This document shows, one piece after another, positions 18,113 to 26,692 of a stretch of 64,000 nt of DNA. The stretch spans positions 2,666,001 to 2,730,000 of the forward strand of contig NZ_LT629771.1 in NCBI RefSeq assembly GCF_900105175.1, given 5' to 3'. The stretch is from Jiangella sp. DSM 45060 (GTDB taxonomy: Bacteria; Actinomycetota; Actinomycetes; Jiangellales; Jiangellaceae). Made by a program: the position numbers and the translations under genes. A model generated the notes under the pieces. That model worked only from the letters and a program-made list of their open reading frames with translations. It was not told the origin of the DNA and ran no database searches. Within the stretch, counting starts at the first letter, position 1. Every line of letters starts with the position of its first letter.

Positions 18113-19434
18113 CGAACCTCGCCGAGCCGCAGAGCACCGCCGACGCCGAGGTCGTCGACCTCTGCCGCGACCTGCTGCGCATCGACACCTCGAACTTCGG
18201 CGACAGCAGCGGCCCGGGCGAGCGCAAGGCCGCCGAGTACGTGGCCGGCAAGCTCGCCGAGGTGGGCCTCGACCCCATCGTGTTCGAGTCCGAGCCCGGC
18301 CGCACCACCGTCGTCGCGCGGGTCGAGGGCGCCGACCCGGCCCGGTCCGACGCGCTGCTCATGCACGGCCACCTCGACGTCGTGCCGGCTGACGCCGCCG
18401 ACTGGACGCACGACCCGTTCTCCGGCGAGATCGCCGACGGCTGCCTGTGGGGCCGCGGCGCCGTCGACATGAAAGACATGGACGCCATGATCCTGGCGGT
18501 CGTGCGCGACCGCCTGCGCACCGGCCGCCGTCCGGCCCGGCCGCTCGTCCTCGCGTTCCTCGCCGACGAAGAGGCCGGCGGCGGGCTCGGCGCCCACTGG
18601 GCCGTCGACCACAAGCCCGAGCTGTTCGAGGGCGCCACCGAGGCCATCAGCGAGGTCGGCGGCTTCAGCCTGCACGTCAACGACGACGTCCGGCTCTACC
18701 TGGTCGAGACCGCCGAGAAGGGCATCGACTGGATGAAGCTGACCGTCACCGGGCGGGCCGGCCACGGCTCCATGGTCAGCACGAACAACGCCGTCACCGA
18801 GCTCGCCGAGGCCGTCGCGCGGGTCGGCCGGTACCAGTGGCCGGTGCGGCTCACGCCCACCGTGCGCTCGTTCCTCGAGGAGGCCGGCGACGCGTTCGGC
18901 CTCGAGTTCGACCCCGACGACCCCGAGCGGCTGCTCGGCCAGCTCGGCAACCTCGGCCGCATCATCGGCGCCACGCTGCGCAACAGCACCAACCCGACCA
19001 TGCTCAAGGCCGGCTACAAGCACAACGTCATCCCCGGCCGCGCCGAGGCCTACATCGACGGCCGGTTCCTGCCCGGCCAGGAGGCCGAGTTCGCCGCCAC
19101 CCTCGACGAGTTGCTCGGCCCGAACGTCCAGCGCGAGTCGCTGGTCCACGACATCGCCGTCGAGACCTCCTTCGACGGCCCCCTGGTCGACGCCATGAGC
19201 GCGGCGCTGCTGGCCGAGGACCCCGGTGCCCGCACGGTGCCCTACTGCATGTCCGGCGGCACCGACGCCAAGTCGTTCAGCCTGCTCGGCATCCGCAACT
19301 TCGGCTTCTCGCCGCTCATGCTCCCGCCCGACCTCGACTTCGCCGGCATGTTCCACGGCGTCGACGAACGCGTCCCGGCCGACGGCCTGCGCTTCGGCGC
19401 CCGCGTCCTCGACCGTTTCCTCGACCTCGCGTGA
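18109..19434 (+). CDS. M20-family metallopeptidase
   Basis: The 441-residue enzyme has M20 metal-site motifs in order: MHGHLDVVP (zinc His and catalytic Asp), WGRGAVDMKD (bridging Asp), FLADEEAGG (general-base Glu-Glu) and, near the end, a late His in FHGVDERVP. The middle part is the dimerisation domain, starting LTVTGRAGHGSM. Members hydrolyse peptides or acyl-amino acids in the cytoplasm; the closest actinobacterial relatives are annotated as ArgE/DapE-like or dipeptidases, but the substrate cannot be told. The ATG at 18109 overlaps the previous stop. Confidence 0.92.
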   Translation: MTNLAEPQSTADAEVVDLCRDLLRIDTSNFGDSSGPGERKAAEYVAGKLAEVGLDPIVFESEPGRTTVVARVEGADPARSDALLMHGHLDVVPADAADWTHDPFSGEIADGCLWGRGAVDMKDMDAMILAVVRDRLRTGRRPARPLVLAFLADEEAGGGLGAHWAVDHKPELFEGATEAISEVGGFSLHVNDDVRLYLVETAEKGIDWMKLTVTGRAGHGSMVSTNNAVTELAEAVARVGRYQWPVRLTPTVRSFLEEAGDAFGLEFDPDDPERLLGQLGNLGRIIGATLRNSTNPTMLKAGYKHNVIPGRAEAYIDGRFLPGQEAEFAATLDELLGPNVQRESLVHDIAVETSFDGPLVDAMSAALLAEDPGARTVPYCMSGGTDAKSFSLLGIRNFGFSPLMLPPDLDFAGMFHGVDERVPADGLRFGARVLDRFLDLA

Positions 19435-19529
19435 CATCGAGTCACCTCTCCCTGGAATACCTCTCCGTGATGTAGCCTGCGGCGGACATTTCGGACGCAC
19501 ACTCTCGTGCATTCTTCTGGGGGCACCTT

Positions 19530-20966
19530 TTGAGGTTCATCGGGCGGACCACGGTCCGCGCCTTGGCCGGAGCCGGCCTGATCGGGGCGACCGCCCTCGG
19601 TCTGGCCGCTCCCGCAGCCGCTGACGAGCTGACGCTCGACTTCATCGTCGACGTCCAGGAGATCTCCGGCTACGCGGGCGGCACGGTCGAGGCCTACACC
19701 TATCTCGAGAACGACCGCGGGCTCGACATCGACGGCTGGAGCGCCGACTTCACCGTGCCGGACGGCGCGACGATCACCGGGATCGTCGGCGGCGAGTTCG
19801 CCGACGGCGCCGAGCGGCCCGACGAGGGCTGCGCTCTGGTGACGCCGCAGCGGGCCGAGTGCCACACGAACGCCACGCTGGGCCACACCGGCAACGTCGA
19901 AACGCTCTTCGAGGTCGCGCTCCCCGCCGGCGTCTCGGGCGTCATCGGCGCCGCGACGTACACCGTCACGCCCGACGAGGGCGAGGCGCGGACCGCCGAG
20001 GCCGACGTCACGGTCCTGGAGGCGCTCGAGCCCGACCTCGTCGCGACGCTCGGGCCGGGCTTCGAGATCGCCGCGCCGCCCGGTGCGGCGTTCGACCAGA
20101 TCCTCGAGGTCACCAGCCTCGGTGGCGACATGGTCGGCGGCTCGATCGATCTCTCCCTGGTCGGGGGCGTCACCCTGACGGGCATCACCGGGCTCGACCT
20201 GGTCGACGGCGCCACCCGCCCGGACGAGGGCTGCGTCGTCGTCGACGCGCAGGTGCTGTGCCACACGGACGCGACGCTCGCCCAGGGCGTCACCACCGAG
20301 GTCACGTTCCACCTGCGGATGCCGGAGACCGCGGAGCGCTCGAAGCTCGGCGACGCGACGGTCACCGTCACGGGCGACAACGGCGGCAAGGCCTCCGACA
20401 CCCAGGCGGTGTACCTCGACGCCGACCCGCGCGTGCTCGACGTGACCGCGACACCGTCGGTGGCGGGCGCGGCCGGCGACGTGGTGGAGATCGTGGTCGA
20501 CGCGGCCAACGGCGGCCCGCTCGGCGTGGCCTCCCGCATCGTCGACCTGGTGGTTCCCGACGGCGCCACCATCGTCGGCGTCGAGGGGTACGAGCTCGTG
20601 GACGAGAGCACCTGGCCGGACGAGGGCTGTGCCCTGCTCTCGCCGCAGCGGGTCGAGTGCGCGCGCACCAGCCCGCCGTTGCTCACGGGCGAGGCCGAGC
20701 AGTGGACGGTCCAGGTCCGGCTGGACGACGACGCCACGCCCGGCGAGCTGGGAGTCGCGCAGCTGACCTACCGGGGCGGCGACGAGTTCTACGAGGCCGA
20801 GACGGTCGTCACGGTGACGGACGGCGCGGGCGGCGGCACGGCGTCGGGCGGTGACGGCGAGGAGCTGCCGGACACCGGCGCCGGCAGCACGGCGGCCGTG
20901 ATGCTGGCGGCGGCTCTGCTGCTGGCCGGCGGCGCCGCGATGACGCTGCGGACGCGGCGGGCCTGA
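19530..20966 (+). CDS. LPXTG-anchored surface protein with three Cys-containing repeats
   Basis: The 478-residue product begins with TTG at 19530, just after a GGGGG ribosome site. It has a signal peptide ending in LAAPAAADE, three extracellular modules and a C-terminal sorting signal LPDTG, a hydrophobic segment and RTRRA. Each module has a strand like DGATITGI, the phrase PDEGC and a second cysteine: C-x9-C, C-x8-C and C-x9-C. These repeats resemble immunoglobulin-like folds. Sortase would link the protein to peptidoglycan. No sortase gene is in the window. Role unknown; adhesion or wall shaping are possible. Confidence 0.85.
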   Translation: MRFIGRTTVRALAGAGLIGATALGLAAPAAADELTLDFIVDVQEISGYAGGTVEAYTYLENDRGLDIDGWSADFTVPDGATITGIVGGEFADGAERPDEGCALVTPQRAECHTNATLGHTGNVETLFEVALPAGVSGVIGAATYTVTPDEGEARTAEADVTVLEALEPDLVATLGPGFEIAAPPGAAFDQILEVTSLGGDMVGGSIDLSLVGGVTLTGITGLDLVDGATRPDEGCVVVDAQVLCHTDATLAQGVTTEVTFHLRMPETAERSKLGDATVTVTGDNGGKASDTQAVYLDADPRVLDVTATPSVAGAAGDVVEIVVDAANGGPLGVASRIVDLVVPDGATIVGVEGYELVDESTWPDEGCALLSPQRVECARTSPPLLTGEAEQWTVQVRLDDDATPGELGVAQLTYRGGDEFYEAETVVTVTDGAGGGTASGGDGEELPDTGAGSTAAVMLAAALLLAGGAAMTLRTRRA

Positions 20967-20970
20967 CGGT

Positions 20971-21015
20971 GTCCGCGCGACGCTCCGGCCCGTGGGGTCA
21001 GAGCGTCGCGCGGAC
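20971..21015. terminator. Bidirectional terminator hairpin
   Basis: GTCCGCGCGACGCTC (20971-20985) and its exact complement (21001-21015) form a 15-bp stem with a 15-nt loop between convergent genes. The right arm lies within the last codons of the DUF5703 gene. There is no T-run, as is usual in this GC-rich group. Confidence 0.65.
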
Positions 21016-21225
21016 CCGCATGATCTTGCGGCGCAGCACGATCTTGCGCGTGCCGTCGGGGTGGAGGCGCAGCCGAGCGAGTTCCCAGTGGCCGTGTTCC
21101 GCCTGCTCGGTGAGCAGCCGGCGGGCCGCGTTGCGGGAGGTGGTGCGGGGGAGGGAGATGTGCCGGAACTCGTACTCGGCGGCCGGGACTCGGGAATTGA
21201 GGCTTCTCGCCACCGACCATTCCAT
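20998..21225 (-). CDS. DUF5703 family protein
   Basis: The 75-residue basic protein matches the actinobacterial DUF5703 pattern: YEFRHISLPRTTSRNAARR, then LLTEQAEHGHWELARLRL and a C-terminal DGTRKIVLRRKIMRVR. Members are tiny, probably cytoplasmic and of unknown function, commonly found near the M20 peptidase in this group. The first ATG, at 21225, is in frame; the next ATG, 5 bp downstream, is not. Confidence 0.88.
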   Translation of the reverse strand: MEWSVARSLNSRVPAAEYEFRHISLPRTTSRNAARRLLTEQAEHGHWELARLRLHPDGTRKIVLRRKIMRVRATL

Positions 21226-21253
21226 TTACGTATCTTGCCACGGCCGGACCGGG

Positions 21254-21259
21254 TACGGT
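21254..21259 (+). promoter_or_regulatory. Putative -10 box (TACGGT) for acidic conserved protein
   Basis: TACGGT ends 8 bp before the GTG at 21268 in the 42-bp gap from the divergent DUF5703 gene. No ribosome site is seen, which supports the GTG rather than the ATG six bases later. Confidence 0.35.
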
Positions 21260-21267
21260 CGTCGACT

Positions 21268-21876
21268 GTGACCATGCCGCCGCACGACGCCGAGCGCCTG
21301 CAGGCCGCGCTCGACGACCTCACCGATGCTCTGGAAGCCCACCTCAACGCCTGCCTGGCCCGCACCGGTGAATCGGACCCGGTGGTCCAGGCCGCCTACA
21401 ACAAGCTGCGGATCGCCGCCGACCGCTACGACGACCTCCTCTACGACGCCACCGAGGAGGTCACTCCGTGGGAGTTCCCGGAAGAGCCGCCGAGCATCGA
21501 GTTCGAGGATCTCGAGTCCGAGCCGGGCGTGGTCGGCGTGCTGGTCCGCCGCGACTACGAGATCGACGACGGCGACCGGCTGATCGGCGCGGGGCGTGAG
21601 GCGTACGGCGAGCTGTACCCGCAGGACCCCGAGGAGTCCGCCGTGGCCGACGTGTCGCACCCGGGCCGCGCGCTCTACCAGATGCTGCATGCCTACGGCG
21701 TCGACGGCCTGGACGAGCGGGCCGAGGAGGCCGGGCTGCTGCCGCGCGGCGGCACGGTGTGGGTGCAGGCGCTGGGCGAGGCGGACGAGCAGACCCTCAC
21801 CAGCGACCCGTTCGGCGTCGCCGACGAGGACCTCCTCGTCTACCGTGTCGACGAGATCATCCACACAGATGACTGA
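21268..21876 (+). CDS. Acidic conserved actinobacterial protein, unknown function
   Basis: The 202-residue product is strongly acidic. An N-terminal helical part (ERLQAALDDLTDALEAHLN) is followed by a region rich in Glu and Asp and a C-terminal part with ALYQMLHAYGVDGLDERAEEAGLLPRGGTVWVQ. I recognise the latter as a conserved actinobacterial hypothetical protein but know no function. No membrane segment, metal site or enzyme motif is visible. The GTG at 21268 is preferred for the promoter spacing; the ATG at 21274 is an alternative. Confidence 0.75.
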   Translation: MTMPPHDAERLQAALDDLTDALEAHLNACLARTGESDPVVQAAYNKLRIAADRYDDLLYDATEEVTPWEFPEEPPSIEFEDLESEPGVVGVLVRRDYEIDDGDRLIGAGREAYGELYPQDPEESAVADVSHPGRALYQMLHAYGVDGLDERAEEAGLLPRGGTVWVQALGEADEQTLTSDPFGVADEDLLVYRVDEIIHTDD

Positions 21877-21935
21877 GCTGCGATGACGCGGCAGTGACAC
21901 CGATCTGAAGCCGGTGGGGCGCTCAATGGCGGGGT

Positions 21936-21961
21936 AGTACACGGTCGCGGACCGGAGTACT
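21936..21961. promoter_or_regulatory. Imperfect palindrome upstream of MFS exporter
   Basis: The sequence reads AGTAC, ACGGTC, GCG, GACCGG, AGTACT: inner arms GGTC/GACC and outer AGTAC/GTACT with a one-base offset. It lies about 83 bp upstream of the exporter gene, a place where a TetR- or MarR-type repressor could bind. No such regulator is adjacent. Confidence 0.35.
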
Positions 21962-22043
21962 GAGGAACCGGCCGTCCGGGGGAGCCGCGCCGAGTGGGGG
22001 CGCTCGCCGGCTCCTCGGGCGGCCGCCGGCACGAGGACTGCCC

Positions 22044-23513
22044 ATGACGAACCCGTCCGACGCCCCGGTGCGGCTGTCCGAGCCGGCCGGCCGCTGGGTG
22101 CTGCTGGTGACGGCGGCCGGCTCCGGGCTGGTGCTGCTGGAGTCGACGGTGGTGACGATCGCGCTGCCGTCGCTCGGCGCGGACCTCGGCGCCTCGATGG
22201 CACAGCTGCAGTGGACCGTCAACGCGTTCACGCTGACGCTGTCGGCGCTCATCCTGGTGGGCGGCAGCCTGGGCGACCGGTTCGGACGGCGCCGCGCCTA
22301 CCTGGTGGGCGTGGCCTGGTTCGGCGCCGCGTCGCTGCTGTGCGGGCTGGCGCCGACGGCGGACGTGCTGATCGTGGCGCGCGGGTTGCAGGGCGTCGGC
22401 GGGGCGCTGATCGTCCCCGGGTCGCTCGCGCTGGTGCAGAACGCCTTCCACCCGGACGACCGCAACCGGGCGATCGGCTGGTGGGCCGGGACGAGCGGCG
22501 TGGCCGGCGCGGCGGGCCCGCTGGTCGGCGGCGCCCTCGTCGACGCCGCGGGGTGGCGGTGGGTGTTCTTCGTGAACGTGCCGCTGGCGGTGCTGCTCGC
22601 GGTGCTGCTGGTGACCCGCGTGCCGGAGAGCCGCGTCCCGGGCCGGCCGCCGCGCTTCGACGTCGCGGGCGGGGTGCTCGCGGTGACGGCGCTGGCCGGG
22701 CTGACGTACGCGCTGACGCAGACGGCGGCGGGCGGGCCGGCGCTGGTGATCGGGCTGGCCGCGTCGGCCGTGTTCGCCGCGTTCCTGCTGGTCGAGCGGC
22801 GTAGCCCGGCGCCGATGCTGCCGCTGAGCCTGTTCGCGTCGCGTCAGTTCAGCGCCGCGAACCTGGCCAGCTTCCTGGTGTATGGCGCGCTGGCCGGCGC
22901 GTTCTTCCTGCTGCCGATCCAGCTGCAGGTGACCGCCGGGTTCTCGGCGTGGACGGCGGGCCTGGCGCTGCTGCCGCTGCCGGTGCTGACACTGCTGCTG
23001 TCACCGTACGGCGGCGAGCTGACCACCCGCCTCGGCGCCCGGACGCCGCTGCTGGCCGGCTCGCTGGTCTGCGCCGCCGCGCTGGTGCTGTCGACCCGGA
23101 TCGAGGCCGGCGCCGGCTACCTGGCCGACGTGCTGCCCGTCATCGTCCTGGTCGGCATCGGGGTGCCGCTGATCACCCCGCCGGTCACGTCCGCCGTGCT
23201 CAGCGCCGTCCCGGACCGCAGCGCGGGTGTCGCCAGCGCCGTCAACAACGGCGTGGCCCGGGTGGCCGGCCTGCTCGTCGTCGCGGCGCTGCCGCTGCTG
23301 GCCGGGCTGCCGGCCGACGCGACGGAGAACCCGGACGGGCTGGACCAGGGCTACGGCGCCGGCATGCTGATCTGCGCCGGCCTGTTCCTCGCCGGCGGGG
23401 TGGCCGGCTGGCTCGGGCTGCCCCGCCGGGCGGCGCGGCCGGTGCAGCCGCTGGCCCGCCGGCACGCCTCCGTGACCTGCCCGCATCTGGAAGCCGATCA
23501 GGCCTCGGGATAG
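22044..23513 (+). CDS. MFS drug exporter, DHA2 (EmrB/QacA) type
   Basis: The 489-residue protein has about 14 hydrophobic segments. The first reads WVLLVTAAGSGLVLLESTVV; LDxT-like motif D is replaced by LLESTVVTIALPS, and motif A appears as GGSLGDRFGRRRAYLVG. Motif C-like GTSGVAGAAGPLVGGAL marks proton-coupled drug antiporters. It should export drugs, metabolites or dyes from the cell. Its 3' end overlaps the convergent reductase gene by 16 bp. No biosynthetic genes are adjacent, so the cargo is unknown. Confidence 0.93.
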   Translation: MTNPSDAPVRLSEPAGRWVLLVTAAGSGLVLLESTVVTIALPSLGADLGASMAQLQWTVNAFTLTLSALILVGGSLGDRFGRRRAYLVGVAWFGAASLLCGLAPTADVLIVARGLQGVGGALIVPGSLALVQNAFHPDDRNRAIGWWAGTSGVAGAAGPLVGGALVDAAGWRWVFFVNVPLAVLLAVLLVTRVPESRVPGRPPRFDVAGGVLAVTALAGLTYALTQTAAGGPALVIGLAASAVFAAFLLVERRSPAPMLPLSLFASRQFSAANLASFLVYGALAGAFFLLPIQLQVTAGFSAWTAGLALLPLPVLTLLLSPYGGELTTRLGARTPLLAGSLVCAAALVLSTRIEAGAGYLADVLPVIVLVGIGVPLITPPVTSAVLSAVPDRSAGVASAVNNGVARVAGLLVVAALPLLAGLPADATENPDGLDQGYGAGMLICAGLFLAGGVAGWLGLPRRAARPVQPLARRHASVTCPHLEADQASG

Positions 23514-24469
23514 CCCAGCTCCAGCGCCGACACCTCGTCCAGCGCGGCCCGGATCTCGGCCGGCAGCTCGAGGTCGTCGGACCCGAGGACGTCGCGCAGC
23601 TGTCCGGCCGTGCGCGCCCCGACGATGGCCGCGGCCACGCCGGGCCGGTCGCGCACCCACGTCAGCGCGACCTCCAGCGGCAGCGCGTCGAGGCCGTCGG
23701 CGGCGGTGCAGACGGCGTCGACGATCTTGGCCGAGCGGGCGTCGAGGTACTTGTCGACGAACGGCGCGAAGTGCGTGGTGGCGGCGCGGGAGTCGGCCGG
23801 GGTGCCGCTGCGGTACTTGCCGGTCAGCACGCCGCGGCCCAGCGGCGACCACGCCAGCACGCCGAGCCCGAGCCGCGCCGCCGCCGGCAGCACCTCGCGC
23901 TCGATGCCGCGCTCCAGCAGCGAGTACTCGACCTGCGTCGACACCAGCGGCGCCTGGGAGCCGGCGACGGCGCGCTGATGGACGGCGGCGGCCGCGGTCT
24001 GCCAGCCGGCGTAGTTGGACACACCGGCGTAGCGGGCTCGCCCGGACGTGACGGCGTGCTCCAGCGCGCCCAGCGTCTCCTCCATCGGCGCGGCGTCGCT
24101 CCACGCGGCGACCTGCCAGAGGTCGACGTAGTCGAGGTCGAGGCGGTCGAGGGAGTCGTCCAGCTGGTCGAGCAGCGCCCGCCGCGACACGTCCACGCGC
24201 CCCGGGCCGCCCGGCCGCCCGCCGCCGGCCTTCGTCGCGATCAGCAGGTTCGCCCGCGACACCGCGCTGTCGAGCAGCGCGCCGATGAGCTTCTCGCTCT
24301 CGCCGTTGCCGTACGCCGCCGCGGTGTCGACCAGCGTGCCGCCGGCGTCGGCGAACGCCTTCAGCTGCTCCCGCGCGTCGTGCTGGTCGGTGTCGCGTCC
24401 CCACGTCATGGTGCCGAGCCCCAGCCGCGAGACGGACAGCCCGCTTCCCCCGAGTCGTCGCTGTTCCAC
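23498..24469 (-). CDS. Aldo/keto reductase
   Basis: The 323-residue cytoplasmic enzyme has the (beta/alpha)8 aldo/keto reductase pattern: RRLGGSGLSVSRLGLGTMTWG, the catalytic Asp and Tyr in GGTLVDTAAAYGNGESE, the Lys in IATKAGG and AWSPLGRGVLTGKY before the NADPH-binding end VGARTAGQLRD. It should reduce aldehydes or ketones, or oxidise alcohols, with NADP(H). The GTG at 24469 gives the full N-terminus. Natural substrate is unknown. Confidence 0.93.
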   Translation of the reverse strand: MEQRRLGGSGLSVSRLGLGTMTWGRDTDQHDAREQLKAFADAGGTLVDTAAAYGNGESEKLIGALLDSAVSRANLLIATKAGGGRPGGPGRVDVSRRALLDQLDDSLDRLDLDYVDLWQVAAWSDAAPMEETLGALEHAVTSGRARYAGVSNYAGWQTAAAAVHQRAVAGSQAPLVSTQVEYSLLERGIEREVLPAAARLGLGVLAWSPLGRGVLTGKYRSGTPADSRAATTHFAPFVDKYLDARSAKIVDAVCTAADGLDALPLEVALTWVRDRPGVAAAIVGARTAGQLRDVLGSDDLELPAEIRAALDEVSALELGYPEA

Positions 24470-24556
24470 GCCGTGAGGCTACCGGGTGCGGCGTCGGCTC
24501 GGGCCGCGCCGCACCGACGGGTAGAGTCGCCCGAAGTGTCTCGCGGGAGGTGACGG

Positions 24557-25606
24557 ATGCGGCTCGGGCTGAACCTGGGCTACTGGGGCGGCGGCGACAA
24601 CGCGCAGAACCTGGCACTGGCCAGGGCGGCCGACGAGCTCGGCTACGCCGTGGTGTGGGCGGCCGAGGCGTACGGGTCCGACGCGCCGACGGTGCTCGCC
24701 TGGGTGGCCGCGCAGACCGAGCGCATCGACGTCGGCAGCGCCGTCATGCAGATCCCGGCCCGCACCCCGGCCACGACGGCGATGACGGCGGCCACGCTCG
24801 ACAGCCTGTCCGGCGGGCGGTTCCGGCTCGGCCTCGGCGTCTCCGGCCCGCAGGTCTCCGAGGGCTGGCACGGCGTCCGCTTCGACCACCCGCTGGCCCG
24901 CACCCGCGAGTACGTCGAGATCGTGCGGCTCGCGCTGTCGCGGCAGCGGCTGGCCCACGACGGCGAGCACTGGCGGCTGCCGCTCCCGGACGGGCCGGGC
25001 AAGGCGCTGCAGCTGACGGTGCACCCCGTCCGGCCGTCGATCCCCGTGTACCTGGCCTCGATCGGGCCGCGGAACCTGGAACTGACCGGCGAGATCGCCG
25101 ACGGCTGGCTGGGCGTCTTCTATGCGCCCGAGCACGCCGGCGAGTCGCTGGAGCTCATCCGGGCCGGGCGGTCGGCGGCGGGGCGGACGATGGACGGCTT
25201 CGACGTCGTGCCGACCGTCCCGGTGTCCGTCGGCGACGACCTGGAGGCGTGCGCCGCGCCGGTGCGCGCCTACTCGGCGCTGTACCTCGGCGGCATGGGC
25301 AGCCGGACGCAGAACTTCTACAATGCCCTGGCCGTGCGCATGGGCTTCGGCGACGCCGCGCGCACCGTCCAGGACCTGTTCCTCGACCGCTTGCACCGCG
25401 AGGCCGCGGCCGCCGTCCCGCTGGAGTTCGTCGACCGGACGGCGCTGATCGGCCCGCCCGAGCGCATCCGCGACCGCCTGCACGCGTACGCCGAGTCGGG
25501 CGTCACCACGCTGTCCGTCGCGGCGCACGCCGGCCCGCTGGAGGCGCGCCTGGCCGCGCTGCGCACCGTCGCCGAGGCGCTCGACGCCGCCGGCCTGGCA
25601 TCCTGA
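24557..25606 (+). CDS. LLM-class F420-dependent oxidoreductase
   Basis: The 349-residue protein has the luciferase-like monooxygenase (TIM-barrel) signature: MRLGLNLGYWG, ADELGYAVVWAAEAYGSDA, then PARTPATTAMTAATLDSLSGGRF and LGLGVSGPQVSEGWHG. This group in actinobacteria (MSMEG/Rv-type) normally uses reduced F420 rather than FMN. The SIPVYLASIGPRN segment and the C-terminal GPPERIRDRL are typical. A GGGAGGTGACGG ribosome site precedes the ATG. The neighbour uppP begins 25 bp downstream and may be co-transcribed. Substrate unknown. Confidence 0.9.
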   Translation: MRLGLNLGYWGGGDNAQNLALARAADELGYAVVWAAEAYGSDAPTVLAWVAAQTERIDVGSAVMQIPARTPATTAMTAATLDSLSGGRFRLGLGVSGPQVSEGWHGVRFDHPLARTREYVEIVRLALSRQRLAHDGEHWRLPLPDGPGKALQLTVHPVRPSIPVYLASIGPRNLELTGEIADGWLGVFYAPEHAGESLELIRAGRSAAGRTMDGFDVVPTVPVSVGDDLEACAAPVRAYSALYLGGMGSRTQNFYNALAVRMGFGDAARTVQDLFLDRLHREAAAAVPLEFVDRTALIGPPERIRDRLHAYAESGVTTLSVAAHAGPLEARLAALRTVAEALDAAGLAS

Positions 25607-25631
25607 CCACCAGAGGGAGTCGACGCAACAC

Positions 25632-26483
25632 ATGGAGTGGTTCCAGGCCGTCGTGCTGGGCGTGCTACAGGGGCTGACCGAGTTCCTGCCCATCTCGTCC
25701 AGCGCGCACCTGCGCATCTATCCGGAGCTGTTCGGCTGGGAGGACCCCGGCGCAGCGTTCACCGCCGTCACGCAGATCGGCACCGAGACCGCCGTCATCC
25801 TCTACTTCGCCCGCGACATCGGCCGCATCGTCAGCGCGTGGTTCCGGTCGCTCGCGGGCGGGCGCGAGGCGTCGCGGGGCCGCCGCCGGCGCGCGTCGTA
25901 CGACCCGCAGGACGCCCGGCTGGGCTGGTTCGTGATCATCGGGACCATCCCGATCGGCGCGCTCGGCTACCTGCTGCAGGACGTCATCCGCGACGACTTC
26001 CGCTCGCTCTGGATCATCGCGACGACGCTGGTCGTGCTCGGCGTGATCCTCGGCATCGCCGACCGCGTCGGCCGCAAGGAACGCACCATCGCCGACCTCA
26101 CCTACAAGGACGCCGTCCTCATCGGCTTCGCCCAGGCGATGGCCCTGGTCCCGGGCGTGTCCCGGTCCGGCGCGTCGATCAGCATGGGGCTGTTCCTCGG
26201 CCTCGACCGCGCGGCGGCGGCCCGGTTCGCGTTCCTGCTGGCCATCCCGGCGGTGCTCGGCTCGGGCATCTTCGAGTGGCCGGGCGCGATGGAGGAGGGG
26301 TCGGTCTACGGCGCCGGCCCGACGATCCTCGCCACCATCGTGGCGTTCGCCGTCGGCTTCGCCGTCATCGCCTGGCTGATGTCGTGGCTGGAGAGGCGGT
26401 CCTTCGCGCCGTTCATCATCTACCGCGTCGCGCTGGGGCTGTTCACGTTCGCGATGCTGGCCACCGGGACGTGGAGCTCGTAG
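25632..26483 (+). CDS. uppP: Undecaprenyl-diphosphate phosphatase
   Basis: The 283-residue membrane enzyme (BacA family) dephosphorylates undecaprenyl diphosphate, recycling the lipid carrier for peptidoglycan synthesis; in many bacteria it gives bacitracin resistance. It has LQGLTEFLPISSSAHLRIYP, the catalytic Glu/Ser-rich motif, and PGVSRSGASISMGLFLGLDR, the phosphate-binding motif. About eight helices are visible. The basic segment GREASRGRRRRASYDPQ is a charged cytoplasmic loop. It begins with an ATG behind GAGGGAG. An M23 wall peptidase is encoded convergently beyond a pair of repeats. Confidence 0.97.
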   Translation: MEWFQAVVLGVLQGLTEFLPISSSAHLRIYPELFGWEDPGAAFTAVTQIGTETAVILYFARDIGRIVSAWFRSLAGGREASRGRRRRASYDPQDARLGWFVIIGTIPIGALGYLLQDVIRDDFRSLWIIATTLVVLGVILGIADRVGRKERTIADLTYKDAVLIGFAQAMALVPGVSRSGASISMGLFLGLDRAAAARFAFLLAIPAVLGSGIFEWPGAMEEGSVYGAGPTILATIVAFAVGFAVIAWLMSWLERRSFAPFIIYRVALGLFTFAMLATGTWSS

Positions 26484-26503
26484 GCGCGGCGCTTTCGGTC
26501 CCC

Positions 26504-26596
26504 GGGGTGGTGGTGTGCGGCGGGGTGACACGAGCGCCAACGGTTGGCGCTGACGTCACCGCGCCGGAACAGTACTCGCGGCAGGCGCCGGGCCGG
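26504..26596. repeat. Intergenic repeat copy 1, with palindrome
   Basis: About 93 bp run from GGGGTGGTGGTGTGCGGCG to GCGCCGGGCCGG and recur 188-189 bp downstream. In the middle, GCGCCAAC-G-GTTGGCGC is a perfect 8-bp-arm palindrome; GGTGAC and GTCACC flank it, and TGACGTCA lies on the right flank. It sits between the convergent uppP and M23 peptidase genes. Confidence 0.85.
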
Positions 26597-26692
26597 ATGC
26601 GCGCCGTGCGCGCCGGCGCCGGGCCGATCGGCCCGGGCCCGCCGCACCGCGCCTCGCCCTCGTCCGCCGTCCTGACGCCCTCCGCCGCCCCT

